A program made the position numbers and the translations under genes. From assembly GCA_050012135.1 (NCBI GenBank), contig JBEKHT010000008.1, forward strand, positions 1 through 64,000: a stretch of 64,000 nucleotides of DNA, read 5' to 3'. Shown one piece after another: positions 36,396-44,992 of the stretch (its first letter is position 1; each line of letters starts with the position of its first letter). This DNA is from JBEKHT01 sp050012135 (GTDB lineage Bacteria; Chloroflexota; Anaerolineae; Anaerolineales; RBG-16-64-43). The notes beneath the pieces are model-generated. The model did not search any database. It saw nothing but the letters and a program-made list of their open reading frames with translations, and was not told where the DNA came from.

Positions 36396-37410
36396 GATCG
36401 GTTTTCAACTGGCAGCGATCGTCCTGGCGCTGCTCTTTACTACCCTGGTCCTGTTGATGGCCGGCGCGTCGCCGCTGCAGGCCTACCTGAATGTGCTTGA
36501 GGGCATTTTCAGTTCCACCGCAGACATCACCAATGTCCTGGCCGCCTGGATTCCCCTGCTGCTGACCACCTCCGGTGTGCTGATCACCTTCGCGGCCGGC
36601 CTGTGGAATATCGGCATCGAGGGGCAGATCATGCTCGGAGCGGTCTTCACGACAGGAGCGCTGCGCCTGCTGGAGAACAGTTCGCTGGTCGGAGGATGGA
36701 TCATCCTGCTCGGTTTTCTGGCGGGCCTGCTGGGCGGAGCCTTATGGGGGGCGCTGGCAGGCGTGCTGAAGACCTTCGGCGGGGTCAATGAGATTTTTGG
36801 CGGGCTGGGGTTGAATTTTGTGGCCACCGCCTTCGCGCTCTACCTGATCATTGGCCCGTGGGGGCGGCCGGGAATTGCCTCGACAAGTGGGACCCTGCTC
36901 TTTCCGACCAGGCTCTGGTTGCCAACCCCGACCAACGTGGCACTCAGCCCCTGGGCATTGGTGGTGGGCATCCTGTCGGCCGTGCTGGTCTATTTCCTGT
37001 TGCGTGGAACCTACTTCGGTCTGCGCCTGAAAGCGGTGGGCAAGAACATGCGGGCAGCCTTTCTGCTGGGGGTCCCGACCTGGCAGTACAGCATGTACGC
37101 GTTCCTGCTGTGCGGCGCCTTCGCCGGCCTGGCGGGCGCGGTTCAGGTCACCGCTGTCTATCACCGCCTCATTCCGACCATTTCAAGTGGGTATGGCTTC
37201 CTGGGCTTGTTGGTGGCCATGCTGATCAACTACCAGGCGATCTGGGCTGCACCCATTGCCCTGTTCTACGCAGCTTTGAACATTGGCGGCATTCAGCTGC
37301 CGATCGTGATGAAAATGGACTCATCCCTTTCGGGCGTACTGCAGGGGATCCTCGTCCTGTTCGTTTTGATGGTCGAGGGCGCCCGCCAGCGACTGTTTGA
37401 GAAACGATAG
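36373..37410 (+). CDS. BMP-type ABC importer permease, subunit 1
   Basis: A 345-residue permease with about eight to ten helices of the branched-chain/ribose permease fold (BPD_transp_2). Typical parts are LLTTSGVLITFAAGLWNIGIEGQI, NEIFGGLGLNF, the cytoplasmic ALKAVGKNMRAAFLLG-like coupling region (here LKAVGKNMRAAFLLGV) and GYGFLGLLVAML. It is the larger of the two permeases, as usual in BMP importers, and overlaps the ATPase gene. Substrate specificity cannot be read from sequence. Confidence 0.93.
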   Translation: MKENQWLKIGFQLAAIVLALLFTTLVLLMAGASPLQAYLNVLEGIFSSTADITNVLAAWIPLLLTTSGVLITFAAGLWNIGIEGQIMLGAVFTTGALRLLENSSLVGGWIILLGFLAGLLGGALWGALAGVLKTFGGVNEIFGGLGLNFVATAFALYLIIGPWGRPGIASTSGTLLFPTRLWLPTPTNVALSPWALVVGILSAVLVYFLLRGTYFGLRLKAVGKNMRAAFLLGVPTWQYSMYAFLLCGAFAGLAGAVQVTAVYHRLIPTISSGYGFLGLLVAMLINYQAIWAAPIALFYAALNIGGIQLPIVMKMDSSLSGVLQGILVLFVLMVEGARQRLFEKR

Positions 37411-37419
37411 GTAGGGACT

Positions 37420-38418
37420 ATGACTTCCATAGGTCTTCTGATTAGTCTGGCAGGAATCCTGTACGGTGCGGCCCCGATCATGTTCGGAGTGATCGGCGAG
37501 ACGATCACCGAACGGGCTGGCATCATCAACCTCTCCATGAACGGGACCATCCTGCTCTCGGCCATGGTCGGCTTTGCCGTAGCGTACGGGACCGGCAGCC
37601 TCCTCCTTGGCTTCCTGGCCGGCGCATTGATTGGCGGCCTTGTAGCGCTGGTCGTCGCATTCAGCAGCATCGCCCTCAAGCAGTCCCAGGTGGCGGTGGG
37701 CTTCGTGCTGGCCGTGCTCTGCCTTAATCTTTCGTATTTCCTCGGTCATGCGTATATCAGCAAGAACGGTCCAAGCATGAACATCCTCCCCATCGCAGGG
37801 CTGGACAAGATCCCCATTCTGGGAACGTTATTCTTTAGACAGGATTTGATGACCTACTTCAGTTTTGTGATCATCTTCCTGACCTGGTTTTGGATCTACC
37901 GGACCCGCCCGGGGTTGATGCTGCGCGGGATCGGGGAACGCCCGGCCGCGGCCTATGTGCGCGGGGCGGATGTTAACCGCCTGCGCTACATCTATACCTT
38001 CCTGGGTGGGGCGATCGCAGGATTGGCGGGCCCGACCTTTTCCCTGGATGTTAAAGCCGGGTGGGCGGGACAGCTTTCCGGTCTGGATGGCTACGGCTGG
38101 ATCGTCCTTTCGATCACCATCTTCGGCGGCTGGAATCCATTCCGAGCGGCCTTCGGAGTGTACCTGTTCTCCTTCCTGCAGTGGCTCGGCCTCGTGCTGC
38201 AGCCTGTCTTGCCCAACATCCCGACCCAGGTGCTGCAGGTGGCACCTTTCCCGCTCATGATCCTGACCCTGCTGCTGGTCAACATTGGGAATGCCGAATG
38301 GATCAATCGCATGATGGCCACCTTGCCTGAAGGGACCCGGCGGCTGGTAGCCCGCCTTTTGCGGGCTTTGCGCGCCTCGCCGCCGGCCTCGCTGGGCGTT
38401 CCCTTCGACAGCGAATGA
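37420..38418 (+). CDS. BMP-type ABC importer permease, subunit 2
   Basis: A 332-residue partner permease with about eight or nine helices. It has the conserved GVIGETITERAGIINLSMNGTIL near the N terminus, the LRGIGERPAAAYVRGADVNRLRY coupling region, and LSGLDGYGWIVLSITIFGGWNP. It follows the first permease by 9 bases. A short hairpin, CCGGAC/GTCCGG at 38426-38444, follows the stop and could mark the end of the transporter transcript, though without a T tract. Confidence 0.93.
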   Translation: MTSIGLLISLAGILYGAAPIMFGVIGETITERAGIINLSMNGTILLSAMVGFAVAYGTGSLLLGFLAGALIGGLVALVVAFSSIALKQSQVAVGFVLAVLCLNLSYFLGHAYISKNGPSMNILPIAGLDKIPILGTLFFRQDLMTYFSFVIIFLTWFWIYRTRPGLMLRGIGERPAAAYVRGADVNRLRYIYTFLGGAIAGLAGPTFSLDVKAGWAGQLSGLDGYGWIVLSITIFGGWNPFRAAFGVYLFSFLQWLGLVLQPVLPNIPTQVLQVAPFPLMILTLLLVNIGNAEWINRMMATLPEGTRRLVARLLRALRASPPASLGVPFDSE

Positions 38419-38650
38419 CGGATGACCGGACTGCCCGTGTCCGGCTGGCCGAAGAACCCAACAAGCCGTGAATAGAGACCCTGCCGGTTGAGGCCAATGC
38501 AGTGCGCGTTCGGCCGAGGGCGGCTTTGTGCGCTCGCAGCGTCTTTTTCCTGGAAGTGCGGGTCGCCGATCTTGGGCCCCGCAGGCGCGGCGGAGACCCG
38601 GCCTGGCCACGACAAGTGCTCGTGACCATTCCGGTGAAAAGAGGAAACGC

Positions 38651-39904
38651 ATGAACTTCCTGGGTTACCGCTGTTCGAGATGCTCGCGGGAGTACTCGCC
38701 GGGAGAAGCAACCTACCTCTGTCCCGCCGATGGCGGGAACCTCGATGTGGTACTCGACTACGATAAGCTGCGGACCGGGGTCGATCCACGCGAGCTTGAA
38801 ACCTCGCCCCAGCGGTCTTTGTGGAGGTACCAGAGGTTGCTCCCCGTGGAAAACCTGGGCGAAGAGCGCACGCCCATGGGGGCGGTCGGCTGGACTCCCG
38901 TCTACGATGAGCCGGCCCTTGCCAGAGAACTTGGCCTTGGCCAATTGTGGCTGAAGGATGAAGGCCGCAACCCGACGGGCTCTCTCAAAGACAGGGCCAG
39001 CGCGGTCGTGCTCGCTCGCGCGAAAGAGATTGCGGCCAAGGTAGTCGTCACGGCCTCAACCGGGAACGCGGGTGCGGCCCTGGCCGGGTTAGCCGCTGCC
39101 TGCGGCCAACGGGCTGTTATCTTTGCACCAAGGGGTGCGCCCCCGGCCAAGGTCGCGCAGCTTCTGATCTACGGGGCCACCGTCTTGCTGGTGGAGGGGA
39201 ATTACGACCAGGCCTTTGACCTCTCCATTGAGACAGCCAACGAATTTGGATGGTATTGCCGCAACACGGGGTATAACCCTTTCACCGTGGAGGGGAAGAA
39301 GACCGCCGCCTATGAAATCTGGGAACAAGTCCTGGAGGCAGGAGCCTCGCCAAAGAGCGGCCTTCCGGTCCCGGCGGTTGTTGTGTCGGTTGGAGATGGA
39401 AATATCATCTCCGGTCTCTACAAGGGGTTCCAGGATCTGCAGGCTCTCGGCTGGCTGGACCGAGTTCCGCGACTGTTCGGGGTTCAGGCGGAGGGCTCTG
39501 CCGCCATCGCCAATGCCTGGCGGCAGGGGAGCGAGCGGATCGTGCCCGTCGCGGCCAGGACCTTGGCGGACAGCATTTCGGTGGATCTTCCTCGCGATGG
39601 CGTGCGCGCCGTGCGGGCCGTGTCGCAGTCGGGAGGAGCTTGCCTGACGGTGAGCGATGCGGACATCCTGGGGGCTATGGCTGACCTCGGGCGGGTTGGC
39701 GTGTTTGCGGAGCCGGCCGCAGCCGCCGCCCATGCCGGTCTCAAACAAGCCGTTCGCGAGGGCAGGCTGGGACGCGAGGACCGCGTGCTGGTGATCATCA
39801 CCGGAAGCGGCCTCAAGGACGTCCGGGCTGCCTCTCAAGCGGTCGGGAAGGCGAAGGTCATCGAGCCCAGGCTCAAGGCGGTGAAAGTGGCACTGGGGCT
39901 GTGA
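38651..39904 (+). CDS. Threonine synthase-like PLP-dependent enzyme
   Basis: A 417-residue fold-type II PLP enzyme. The N terminus has a zinc-ribbon-like YRCSRCSREYSPGEATYLCPADGG. The PLP Lys lies in PTGSLKDRASAV, followed by ASTGNAGAALAGLAA and, near the end, VITGSGLKD. This matches the archaeal-type threonine synthase branch, which also contains lyases and unknowns. ATG 38651 has GAGGAAA 6 bases upstream; the longer frame has no family match. It stands next to the importer and purine cluster, not in a threonine operon, so it may be a catabolic lyase; threonine synthesis remains possible. Confidence 0.85.
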   Translation: MNFLGYRCSRCSREYSPGEATYLCPADGGNLDVVLDYDKLRTGVDPRELETSPQRSLWRYQRLLPVENLGEERTPMGAVGWTPVYDEPALARELGLGQLWLKDEGRNPTGSLKDRASAVVLARAKEIAAKVVVTASTGNAGAALAGLAAACGQRAVIFAPRGAPPAKVAQLLIYGATVLLVEGNYDQAFDLSIETANEFGWYCRNTGYNPFTVEGKKTAAYEIWEQVLEAGASPKSGLPVPAVVVSVGDGNIISGLYKGFQDLQALGWLDRVPRLFGVQAEGSAAIANAWRQGSERIVPVAARTLADSISVDLPRDGVRAVRAVSQSGGACLTVSDADILGAMADLGRVGVFAEPAAAAAHAGLKQAVREGRLGREDRVLVIITGSGLKDVRAASQAVGKAKVIEPRLKAVKVALGL

Positions 39905-39983
39905 TGCGGATCAAAGTCAGTTCCTGGACCCGACCTCGGTCGCCCGGCTGACCTGTCCGGGGGCGTCAGGACGGGTTGAAGAA

Positions 39984-40019
39984 GGACCGCTCTGCCCGAA
40001 TCTGGTGGCAGAGCGGTCC
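39984..40019. terminator. Bidirectional terminator between convergent genes
   Basis: GGACCGCTCTGCC (39984-39996) pairs perfectly with GGCAGAGCGGTCC (40007-40019), 13 bases with a 10-base loop. CTTCTTATC follows on the plus strand and TTCTTC follows on the minus strand. It sits between the PLP enzyme gene and the peptide importer permease gene, which converge. Confidence 0.85.
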
Positions 40020-40047
40020 CTTCTTATCAAGGCGGCGGCCGAAGGCC

Positions 40048-40989
40048 CTAGACCTTGGCTTCGTATCCCTTCTGAGCCAGGCGTGGATCGAGCGCGTCGC
40101 GGAATCCGTCCCCCAGAAGGTTGAAGGAAAGAACGGTGATCATGATCGCAATTCCTGGGAAGACCACCAGATGGGGGGCATTGAAGACACTGTTGCGCTC
40201 CTCGCCCAGCATCAACCCCCATTCCGGAGTAGGGGGTTCGGCACCCAAGCCCAGGAAGGAGAGCGCGGCGGCATCCAGAATGGCGGTGGCGATACCCAGG
40301 GTCCCTTGGACGATGAGGGGCGTGAGCGAGTTGGGCAGGACCCGGGTGAGAAGCAGGCGGCTCGGGGAGGCTCCCAGAGCTCGAGAAGCAACCACGTAAT
40401 CGAGCTCCTTCACGGAAAGGACGCTCGCGCGTACCAGCCTGGCATAAATCGGGATCGAAACGACACTAATGGCGATGAGAGCGTTGATCAACCCGGGACC
40501 CAGGACGCTGACGATGGCCACGGCGAGCAGAAGGCTTGGGAATGCGAGCAGCACATCCATCGAGCGCATGATGACATTGTCGATCCAACCTCCGAGGAAT
40601 CCTGCGATCGCTCCCAGGAAGGTGCCGATAATGATGGCAAAGGTGATCGTGGAGAACCCAATTTGCAGCGACAGGCGGGAGCCAAAGATCACGCGTGAAA
40701 ACAGGTCGCGGCCGTTGCCATCGATCCCCATCAGATGCTGGGGGGCTGAAGCGGGGCAGCCGAGTAGGTGGATGCAGGGCGGCGTTCTGCGCTGGACGTC
40801 TCGCAGCGGGACCAGGGGATCGTAGGGGGCAATCAGCGGGGCCAGAATCGCGATGGAGGCAAGAAACGCGAGCAGGACCAGGCCCACCTGAGCCGAGCGA
40901 TGGCGCAACAGGCGGCGCAGGGTTTGAGCGAACGGCGAGCGCCGGGAGGCGACCGGTTCGGCAGAAAGGATCTCAGTCGCGACGGCCAT
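40048..40989 (-). CDS. Peptide/nickel-type ABC importer permease (DppC-like)
   Basis: A 313-residue permease of the DppC/OppC type. It opens with the cytoplasmic N terminus and first helix (QVGLVLLAFLASIAILAPLIAPYDP), contains the typical HLMGIDGNGRDLFSRVIFGSR, and the EAA coupling loop ASRALGASPSRLLLTRVLPN. It closes with GLMLGEERN and FPGIAIMITVLSFNLLGDGFRDALDP. It follows the DppB-like gene by 17 bases. No ATPase genes (DppD/F) are next to it. Confidence 0.95.
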   Translation of the reverse strand: MAVATEILSAEPVASRRSPFAQTLRRLLRHRSAQVGLVLLAFLASIAILAPLIAPYDPLVPLRDVQRRTPPCIHLLGCPASAPQHLMGIDGNGRDLFSRVIFGSRLSLQIGFSTITFAIIIGTFLGAIAGFLGGWIDNVIMRSMDVLLAFPSLLLAVAIVSVLGPGLINALIAISVVSIPIYARLVRASVLSVKELDYVVASRALGASPSRLLLTRVLPNSLTPLIVQGTLGIATAILDAAALSFLGLGAEPPTPEWGLMLGEERNSVFNAPHLVVFPGIAIMITVLSFNLLGDGFRDALDPRLAQKGYEAKV

Positions 40990-41006
40990 CGGTCACAACC
41001 AAGGCA

Positions 41007-42083
41007 CTACTGGGGGCGAATTCGCGGATCCAGGTAGGCATAGGAAAGGTCAACGATGAGATTCACGCTAACATAGATGAGTGCGACCACCAGGGTAAAC
41101 GCCTGCACGATAGGATAGTCTCGCCCCAGAATGGCCGTGACGATGGCCGTGCCCATCCCCGGTAGCGCGAACACCGTCTCGGTGAGCACCGCCCCGGACA
41201 GCAGCCCTCCAACTTCCAATCCCACAATTGTGACAATCGGGATCAAGGCGTTCCGCATGGCGTGACGCACCAGTACCAGGCGCTCAACGAGCCCCTTGGC
41301 GCGAGCCGTACGGATGTAATCTTGGCCAAGGATCTCGAGCAGGCTGGAGCGGGTCATGCGGGCAATAATCGCCAGGGGAATGGTTCCGACCGCAACCGAG
41401 GGGAGGATCAGATGCCAGACAGCATCTTTCAAGACCGGGAGGTCTCCAATCAGGAGGCTGTGCAAGATCACCGAATTGGATACCAGTGAGAGCAGAAAGG
41501 TGGGCAGGCCGGGGAGGGACTGGAAATGCCACGCCTCCGCCAGCGGGGTCAGGCTGATCCCAGAGGTCATCCGTCCGGAAGGGGGGATCCAAAAGGGGGT
41601 TCCTTTGAGGGTCAGGGCGAACACGTAGGCCAGCATGAGACCCAGCCAGAAAACGGGCATCGATACTCCGATATTGGCCAGAATCATGGTGGCGACATCC
41701 ACCATGCTGTTTTGGCGGATGGCTGAGACGACCCCGAAAAGGACACCAAAGGTTGCGGCAAAGATGATTGCGCCGAAGGTCAACTCCATGGTCATTGGAA
41801 GCCGTTCGGCCAGGACATCAACCACCGGACGCCCGTCCTTGATCGAGGTGCCCAAATTGCCCTGGGCGATGTTTCCGACATATCGCAAGAACTGAACCGG
41901 GATGGGGTCGTTCAGCCCGAGGCGCTGGCGAAAACCGGCGCACGCTTCCGGGGTGGCCCTTTCACCCAGCATGACAACGCAGGGATCCCCGGGAATGGCA
42001 TGGACGATCGCGAAGGTGACCAGCAGGATCCCGAGCAGGACGGGAATGAGGAGGACGATTCGGCGGACGAGGAGTTGGATCAT
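41007..42083 (-). CDS. Peptide/nickel-type ABC importer permease (DppB-like)
   Basis: A 358-residue permease of the DppB/OppB type. The N terminus LVRRIVLLIPVLLGILLVTFAIVHAIPGDP and the GNIAQGNLGTSIKDGRPV segment are characteristic, as is the coupling loop YIRTARAKGLVERLVLVRHAMRN and the ending LVDLSYAYLDPRIR. It partners the DppC-like protein; the binding protein gene lies upstream, with a hairpin in between. Confidence 0.95.
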   Translation of the reverse strand: MIQLLVRRIVLLIPVLLGILLVTFAIVHAIPGDPCVVMLGERATPEACAGFRQRLGLNDPIPVQFLRYVGNIAQGNLGTSIKDGRPVVDVLAERLPMTMELTFGAIIFAATFGVLFGVVSAIRQNSMVDVATMILANIGVSMPVFWLGLMLAYVFALTLKGTPFWIPPSGRMTSGISLTPLAEAWHFQSLPGLPTFLLSLVSNSVILHSLLIGDLPVLKDAVWHLILPSVAVGTIPLAIIARMTRSSLLEILGQDYIRTARAKGLVERLVLVRHAMRNALIPIVTIVGLEVGGLLSGAVLTETVFALPGMGTAIVTAILGRDYPIVQAFTLVVALIYVSVNLIVDLSYAYLDPRIRPQ

Positions 42084-42112
42084 GGGGATGGGCGAAGCGC
42101 GCCCGGATGAAG

Positions 42113-42141
42113 GAGGGGCACGGCACGGCGCCGTGCCCCTC
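42113..42141 (-). terminator. Hairpin between binding-protein and permease genes
   Basis: GAGGGGCACGGC pairs with GCCGTGCCCCTC, 12 bases with a 5-base loop, 20 bases after the binding-protein stop. The tract after it on the minus strand is T-poor (TCCTTCATCC). It likely lowers read-through to the permeases or protects the upstream mRNA, as in the BMP importer. Confidence 0.7.
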
Positions 42142-42161
42142 TCATTGGGACCGAAAGCACT

Positions 42162-43889
42162 CTACTTCTTGGCGTTCAGGAAGGCACCGAAGAAAGCGCC
42201 GAAGTAGCTGAAGTCACCGGTGCGGCCCTTGTGATTCGGGCTGGAGGCGTCCCACTGCGAGGCGTAGGTAGCCACAACGTCGTTGGCACTCAGGACGTCG
42301 CCGTTGCTGAACTTCACGCCTGGGCGCAGGTGGAAGGTCCACTGGCTGGCGTCGGAATTGGCCTCATACGTTTGCGCCAGGCCGGGCTGAATGGCCACCC
42401 CGCCGAGCTGGTAGGAGAGCAGCGTATCGTAGAGCTGCAGGCAAGCCCGCAAGGATTCGCCGTCGGTTTCGTCGGAGCACCAGATCGCGCCCGGCTCGCC
42501 GTTTTGCATGAAGACCAGCTGGTCGGTCCCGTTGCTCATCACCGCGAAGTACTCATCGCTGAGGGGGCTGGCGAATGCGCCCTGGACGCTGGCCTTGTAG
42601 GCGACCGCGGAAGCGCCGTGGGCCACCGGGATCATCGGGACGTGCTGCTTGATCAGCGTGTTGACCTGGTCGTAATCCTTCTGGCGCTGGGCCGGGTCGG
42701 AGACCTGCCCACCGGCGTGAATCGCGGAGACCAGATCACTGAACGGCGTGCCAAACTGGAGGTTGGCCGCATTCGCGAAGTGGTAGTCGTAGAAGTCTGT
42801 GGAATCCGGGTAGTCGACGCTCCATCCGAGCATGTAGAAGGGCTTCTGGCCTTTGGAGGTGGCATCGAGGAAGGCCGTTGACTCCATCACGTCCAGCTTG
42901 ACATTGACCCCGATTTGCTTCAGCTCGGCCTGAATCTCCTGGGCAACCTTGCCGGGCAGGGGCAGATAGCCGCGCACAACGTCACGATAGGAGAGCGTGG
43001 TGGAGAACCCATTCGGATATCCTGCCGCCGCCAGGAGTTTCTTGGCTCCCGCGGGGTCATACGGGTACCAGCTGAAGCCGGCGGTGAACCCTGGTTCCAG
43101 GGAAGGGGGCACGAACTGCTCGGCCACGAGCGATCCCGCCGGATAGAAGGTATCGACAATGTGCTTGCGGTCGATCGCCATGGCGATGGCCTGGCGAACC
43201 TGCTCATTGTCAAAAGGCTTCATCGTGTCCTGGAACCCGATGTAGAAGATGTTGATCGCAGGGCGCGGATAAAGCTTGAGGGTTGTGTCGGACTGAATCT
43301 TGGCGAAGTCATCAGGGGACGGGTTGTCAATACCATCCGCAGTGCCCGCCTGGAGTTCCAGCAGGCGCTGGGCGGCCTCGGTCGACCAGCGCAGGATCAC
43401 CGTCTTGGCCAAAGGAGGCGTCCCCCAGTAGTTGGGGTTGGCAACATAGGTGATGTGGTCGCCGTGCACCCATTCCTTGAGCATGTAGGGGCCCGTGCCA
43501 TTGGGGTTAACGCTCATCTTCACCGAGTCGCCCCCATTGGCATCCAGGTAGCTCTTGCTTTGAATCGCAAATACATTGAAAGCCACCTTCGAGGCGAAGG
43601 CAGGATCGGGGTGGCAGAGGGTAAACTGCACCGTATTCGCGTCCAGGGCCGCAATCGACTTAAATTCAGCTGGGTTGTCCGAAGTGCCGTAGTTGCAGTC
43701 CGGCGCCGAGACCACCATCGGCTGGAAGGCGGGAGCCGCGGTCGGCGCCGGGGCTGCGGTGGGCGGAACGGCGGTGGGTTGCGGAGGTACGCTCGGAACG
43801 GGCGCGGGCGTTGCCGCCGGCGCGCAAGCCGCGAGGATCAGGCTCGTCAGGACCACAGCGCTCAATATGAACTGCAGATTGCGTTTCAT
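42162..43889 (-). CDS. Family 5 substrate-binding lipoprotein with circularly permuted domain order
   Basis: A 575-residue lipoprotein (lipobox ILAAC, Cys22) with a Pro/Ala linker to about residue 54. The mature part has family 5 motifs in an unusual order. Residues about 76-450 match the middle and end of DppA-like proteins: ALDANTVQFTLCHPD, NGTGPYMLKEW, NPNYWG, DNEQVRQAIAMAIDRKHI, YDPAGAKKLLAAAGYPNGF, PMIPVAHGASAVAYK. Residues about 455-573 match what is normally the N-terminal end: QLVFMQNGEPGAIW, LYDTLLSYQLG, PGLAQTYEANSD, WTFHLRPGVKFSNGD and NDVVATYASQWDA. No frameshift is involved. The upstream promoter is strong, the AGGAGG-type ribosome site is good, and the permeases follow. Confidence 0.93.
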   Translation of the reverse strand: MKRNLQFILSAVVLTSLILAACAPAATPAPVPSVPPQPTAVPPTAAPAPTAAPAFQPMVVSAPDCNYGTSDNPAEFKSIAALDANTVQFTLCHPDPAFASKVAFNVFAIQSKSYLDANGGDSVKMSVNPNGTGPYMLKEWVHGDHITYVANPNYWGTPPLAKTVILRWSTEAAQRLLELQAGTADGIDNPSPDDFAKIQSDTTLKLYPRPAINIFYIGFQDTMKPFDNEQVRQAIAMAIDRKHIVDTFYPAGSLVAEQFVPPSLEPGFTAGFSWYPYDPAGAKKLLAAAGYPNGFSTTLSYRDVVRGYLPLPGKVAQEIQAELKQIGVNVKLDVMESTAFLDATSKGQKPFYMLGWSVDYPDSTDFYDYHFANAANLQFGTPFSDLVSAIHAGGQVSDPAQRQKDYDQVNTLIKQHVPMIPVAHGASAVAYKASVQGAFASPLSDEYFAVMSNGTDQLVFMQNGEPGAIWCSDETDGESLRACLQLYDTLLSYQLGGVAIQPGLAQTYEANSDASQWTFHLRPGVKFSNGDVLSANDVVATYASQWDASSPNHKGRTGDFSYFGAFFGAFLNAKK

Positions 43890-44087
43890 GTGCTCTCTCC
43901 TCCTGATTGGGCTAAGATGCCAAACTGGGGAACAGTCAACGGGCCTTGGCGATACGCCTCACCTCCTCCCAACAACTGAGCGTTGAATAGGGCCAGATAA
44001 CAAAAACAGGTCCTTCACCGCATTTCCGCGGGTGGATCGGGCCCATGTGATCCGCTGAACAGAAGACCCATTAGGGGTTTGGAGATG

Positions 44088-44115
44088 AGTATACACCCCT
44101 CGGGGTCGTTGTCAA
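44088..44115 (-). promoter_or_regulatory. Strong sigma-70 promoter of the peptide-type importer
   Basis: On the minus strand a consensus TTGACA (44115-44110), 16 bases, then TATACT (44093-44088). The spacer holds an inverted repeat, ACCCCTCGGGGT on the plus strand (44095-44106), which could be an operator. The predicted leader before the binding-protein gene is about 190 bases, unusually long for this window, and has no recognised riboswitch. Confidence 0.8.
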
Positions 44116-44957
44116 CGCTTTGTCAGGGCCAGCAGGGCGAGCAAAGCCAGGGCCGCCACAACAGCGTATTCAACCAGCGAGGCGCGACGGAGCTCAGACT
44201 GCAAGCGAAGCTTGCCCAGCCCGCCGAGAACATACGCGGAGACGGTCAATCCCAGGCCATAGGCGACAGATGGCAGTGGCCAGAAGTTCAGGGGGAGCGC
44301 GAGCTCGCCGACGAGAAGCCCAATGCCGGCAGTGTAGGCCCAGATCCTGCGGTCGAGGGGGGCCGCGAGGGCCAGCACGCGCAGGGTGAGGACCGAGGTC
44401 GACAGGGCAATTAGGGGCATCGCCATCGCCAGGCGAGTGTCAGCCGCGTGGAGAGCGCTGAAGACCAAGACCAGGAGAGAGTAGACGAGGATCTCCAGGC
44501 CGATGGAGGCCTGGTCATAGTGAGGGTCGTCACGATCGAGAGCAAGGTACTCGCCAGCCACCGCCAGAACGACCAGCGCGCTTAAGAAGGCCAACCCAAC
44601 CCACCAGCGCGGCCCGGAAGGGACGAGACTTAGCGCCGCGCCCCCTCCAACCGCCGTCAGAGCCGGGACAATCAGATGAATGCCCAACCCCTCCTTTTCG
44701 CTGGAGGGACGCTGCGCAGGGGAGTGAGAACGGTAGATCGAGTAAGCACCCGAGGCCACGAGGGCGCCCAGGAGAACCATGAACAGCATTGGACCATTGA
44801 CCCCGACCATCCAGTGGATGTTGAGGACGGTGACAACATAATCCTGGCTGGGGAGACGGACGAGTCGCGACAACCCGTTGGCTAGGACGATCGCTGCAGC
44901 CAGAACGCTGAAGCGCTTCGCGTCCAGGGGAGGTGACTGGGAGGGCACATCGGGCAT
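44112..44957 (-). CDS. Multi-pass membrane protein of unknown function
   Basis: A 281-residue protein with about eight predicted helices and short loops; I do not recognise the family. The N-terminal third holds VVTVLNIHWMVGVNGPMLFMVLLGALVA, and a charged loop SPAQRPSSEKEG separates helices two and three. Other notable segments are LALDRDDPHYDQASIG and LAAPLDRRIWAYTAGIGLLVGELALPLNFWPLP. It is transcribed away from the prepilin peptidase gene and its end overlaps the -35 element of the importer promoter by a few bases. Confidence 0.75.
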   Translation of the reverse strand: MPDVPSQSPPLDAKRFSVLAAAIVLANGLSRLVRLPSQDYVVTVLNIHWMVGVNGPMLFMVLLGALVASGAYSIYRSHSPAQRPSSEKEGLGIHLIVPALTAVGGGAALSLVPSGPRWWVGLAFLSALVVLAVAGEYLALDRDDPHYDQASIGLEILVYSLLVLVFSALHAADTRLAMAMPLIALSTSVLTLRVLALAAPLDRRIWAYTAGIGLLVGELALPLNFWPLPSVAYGLGLTVSAYVLGGLGKLRLQSELRRASLVEYAVVAALALLALLALTKR

Positions 44958-44992
44958 TCTATCACCCGCGGGCTTCAGCCCGGTGGGATGCC

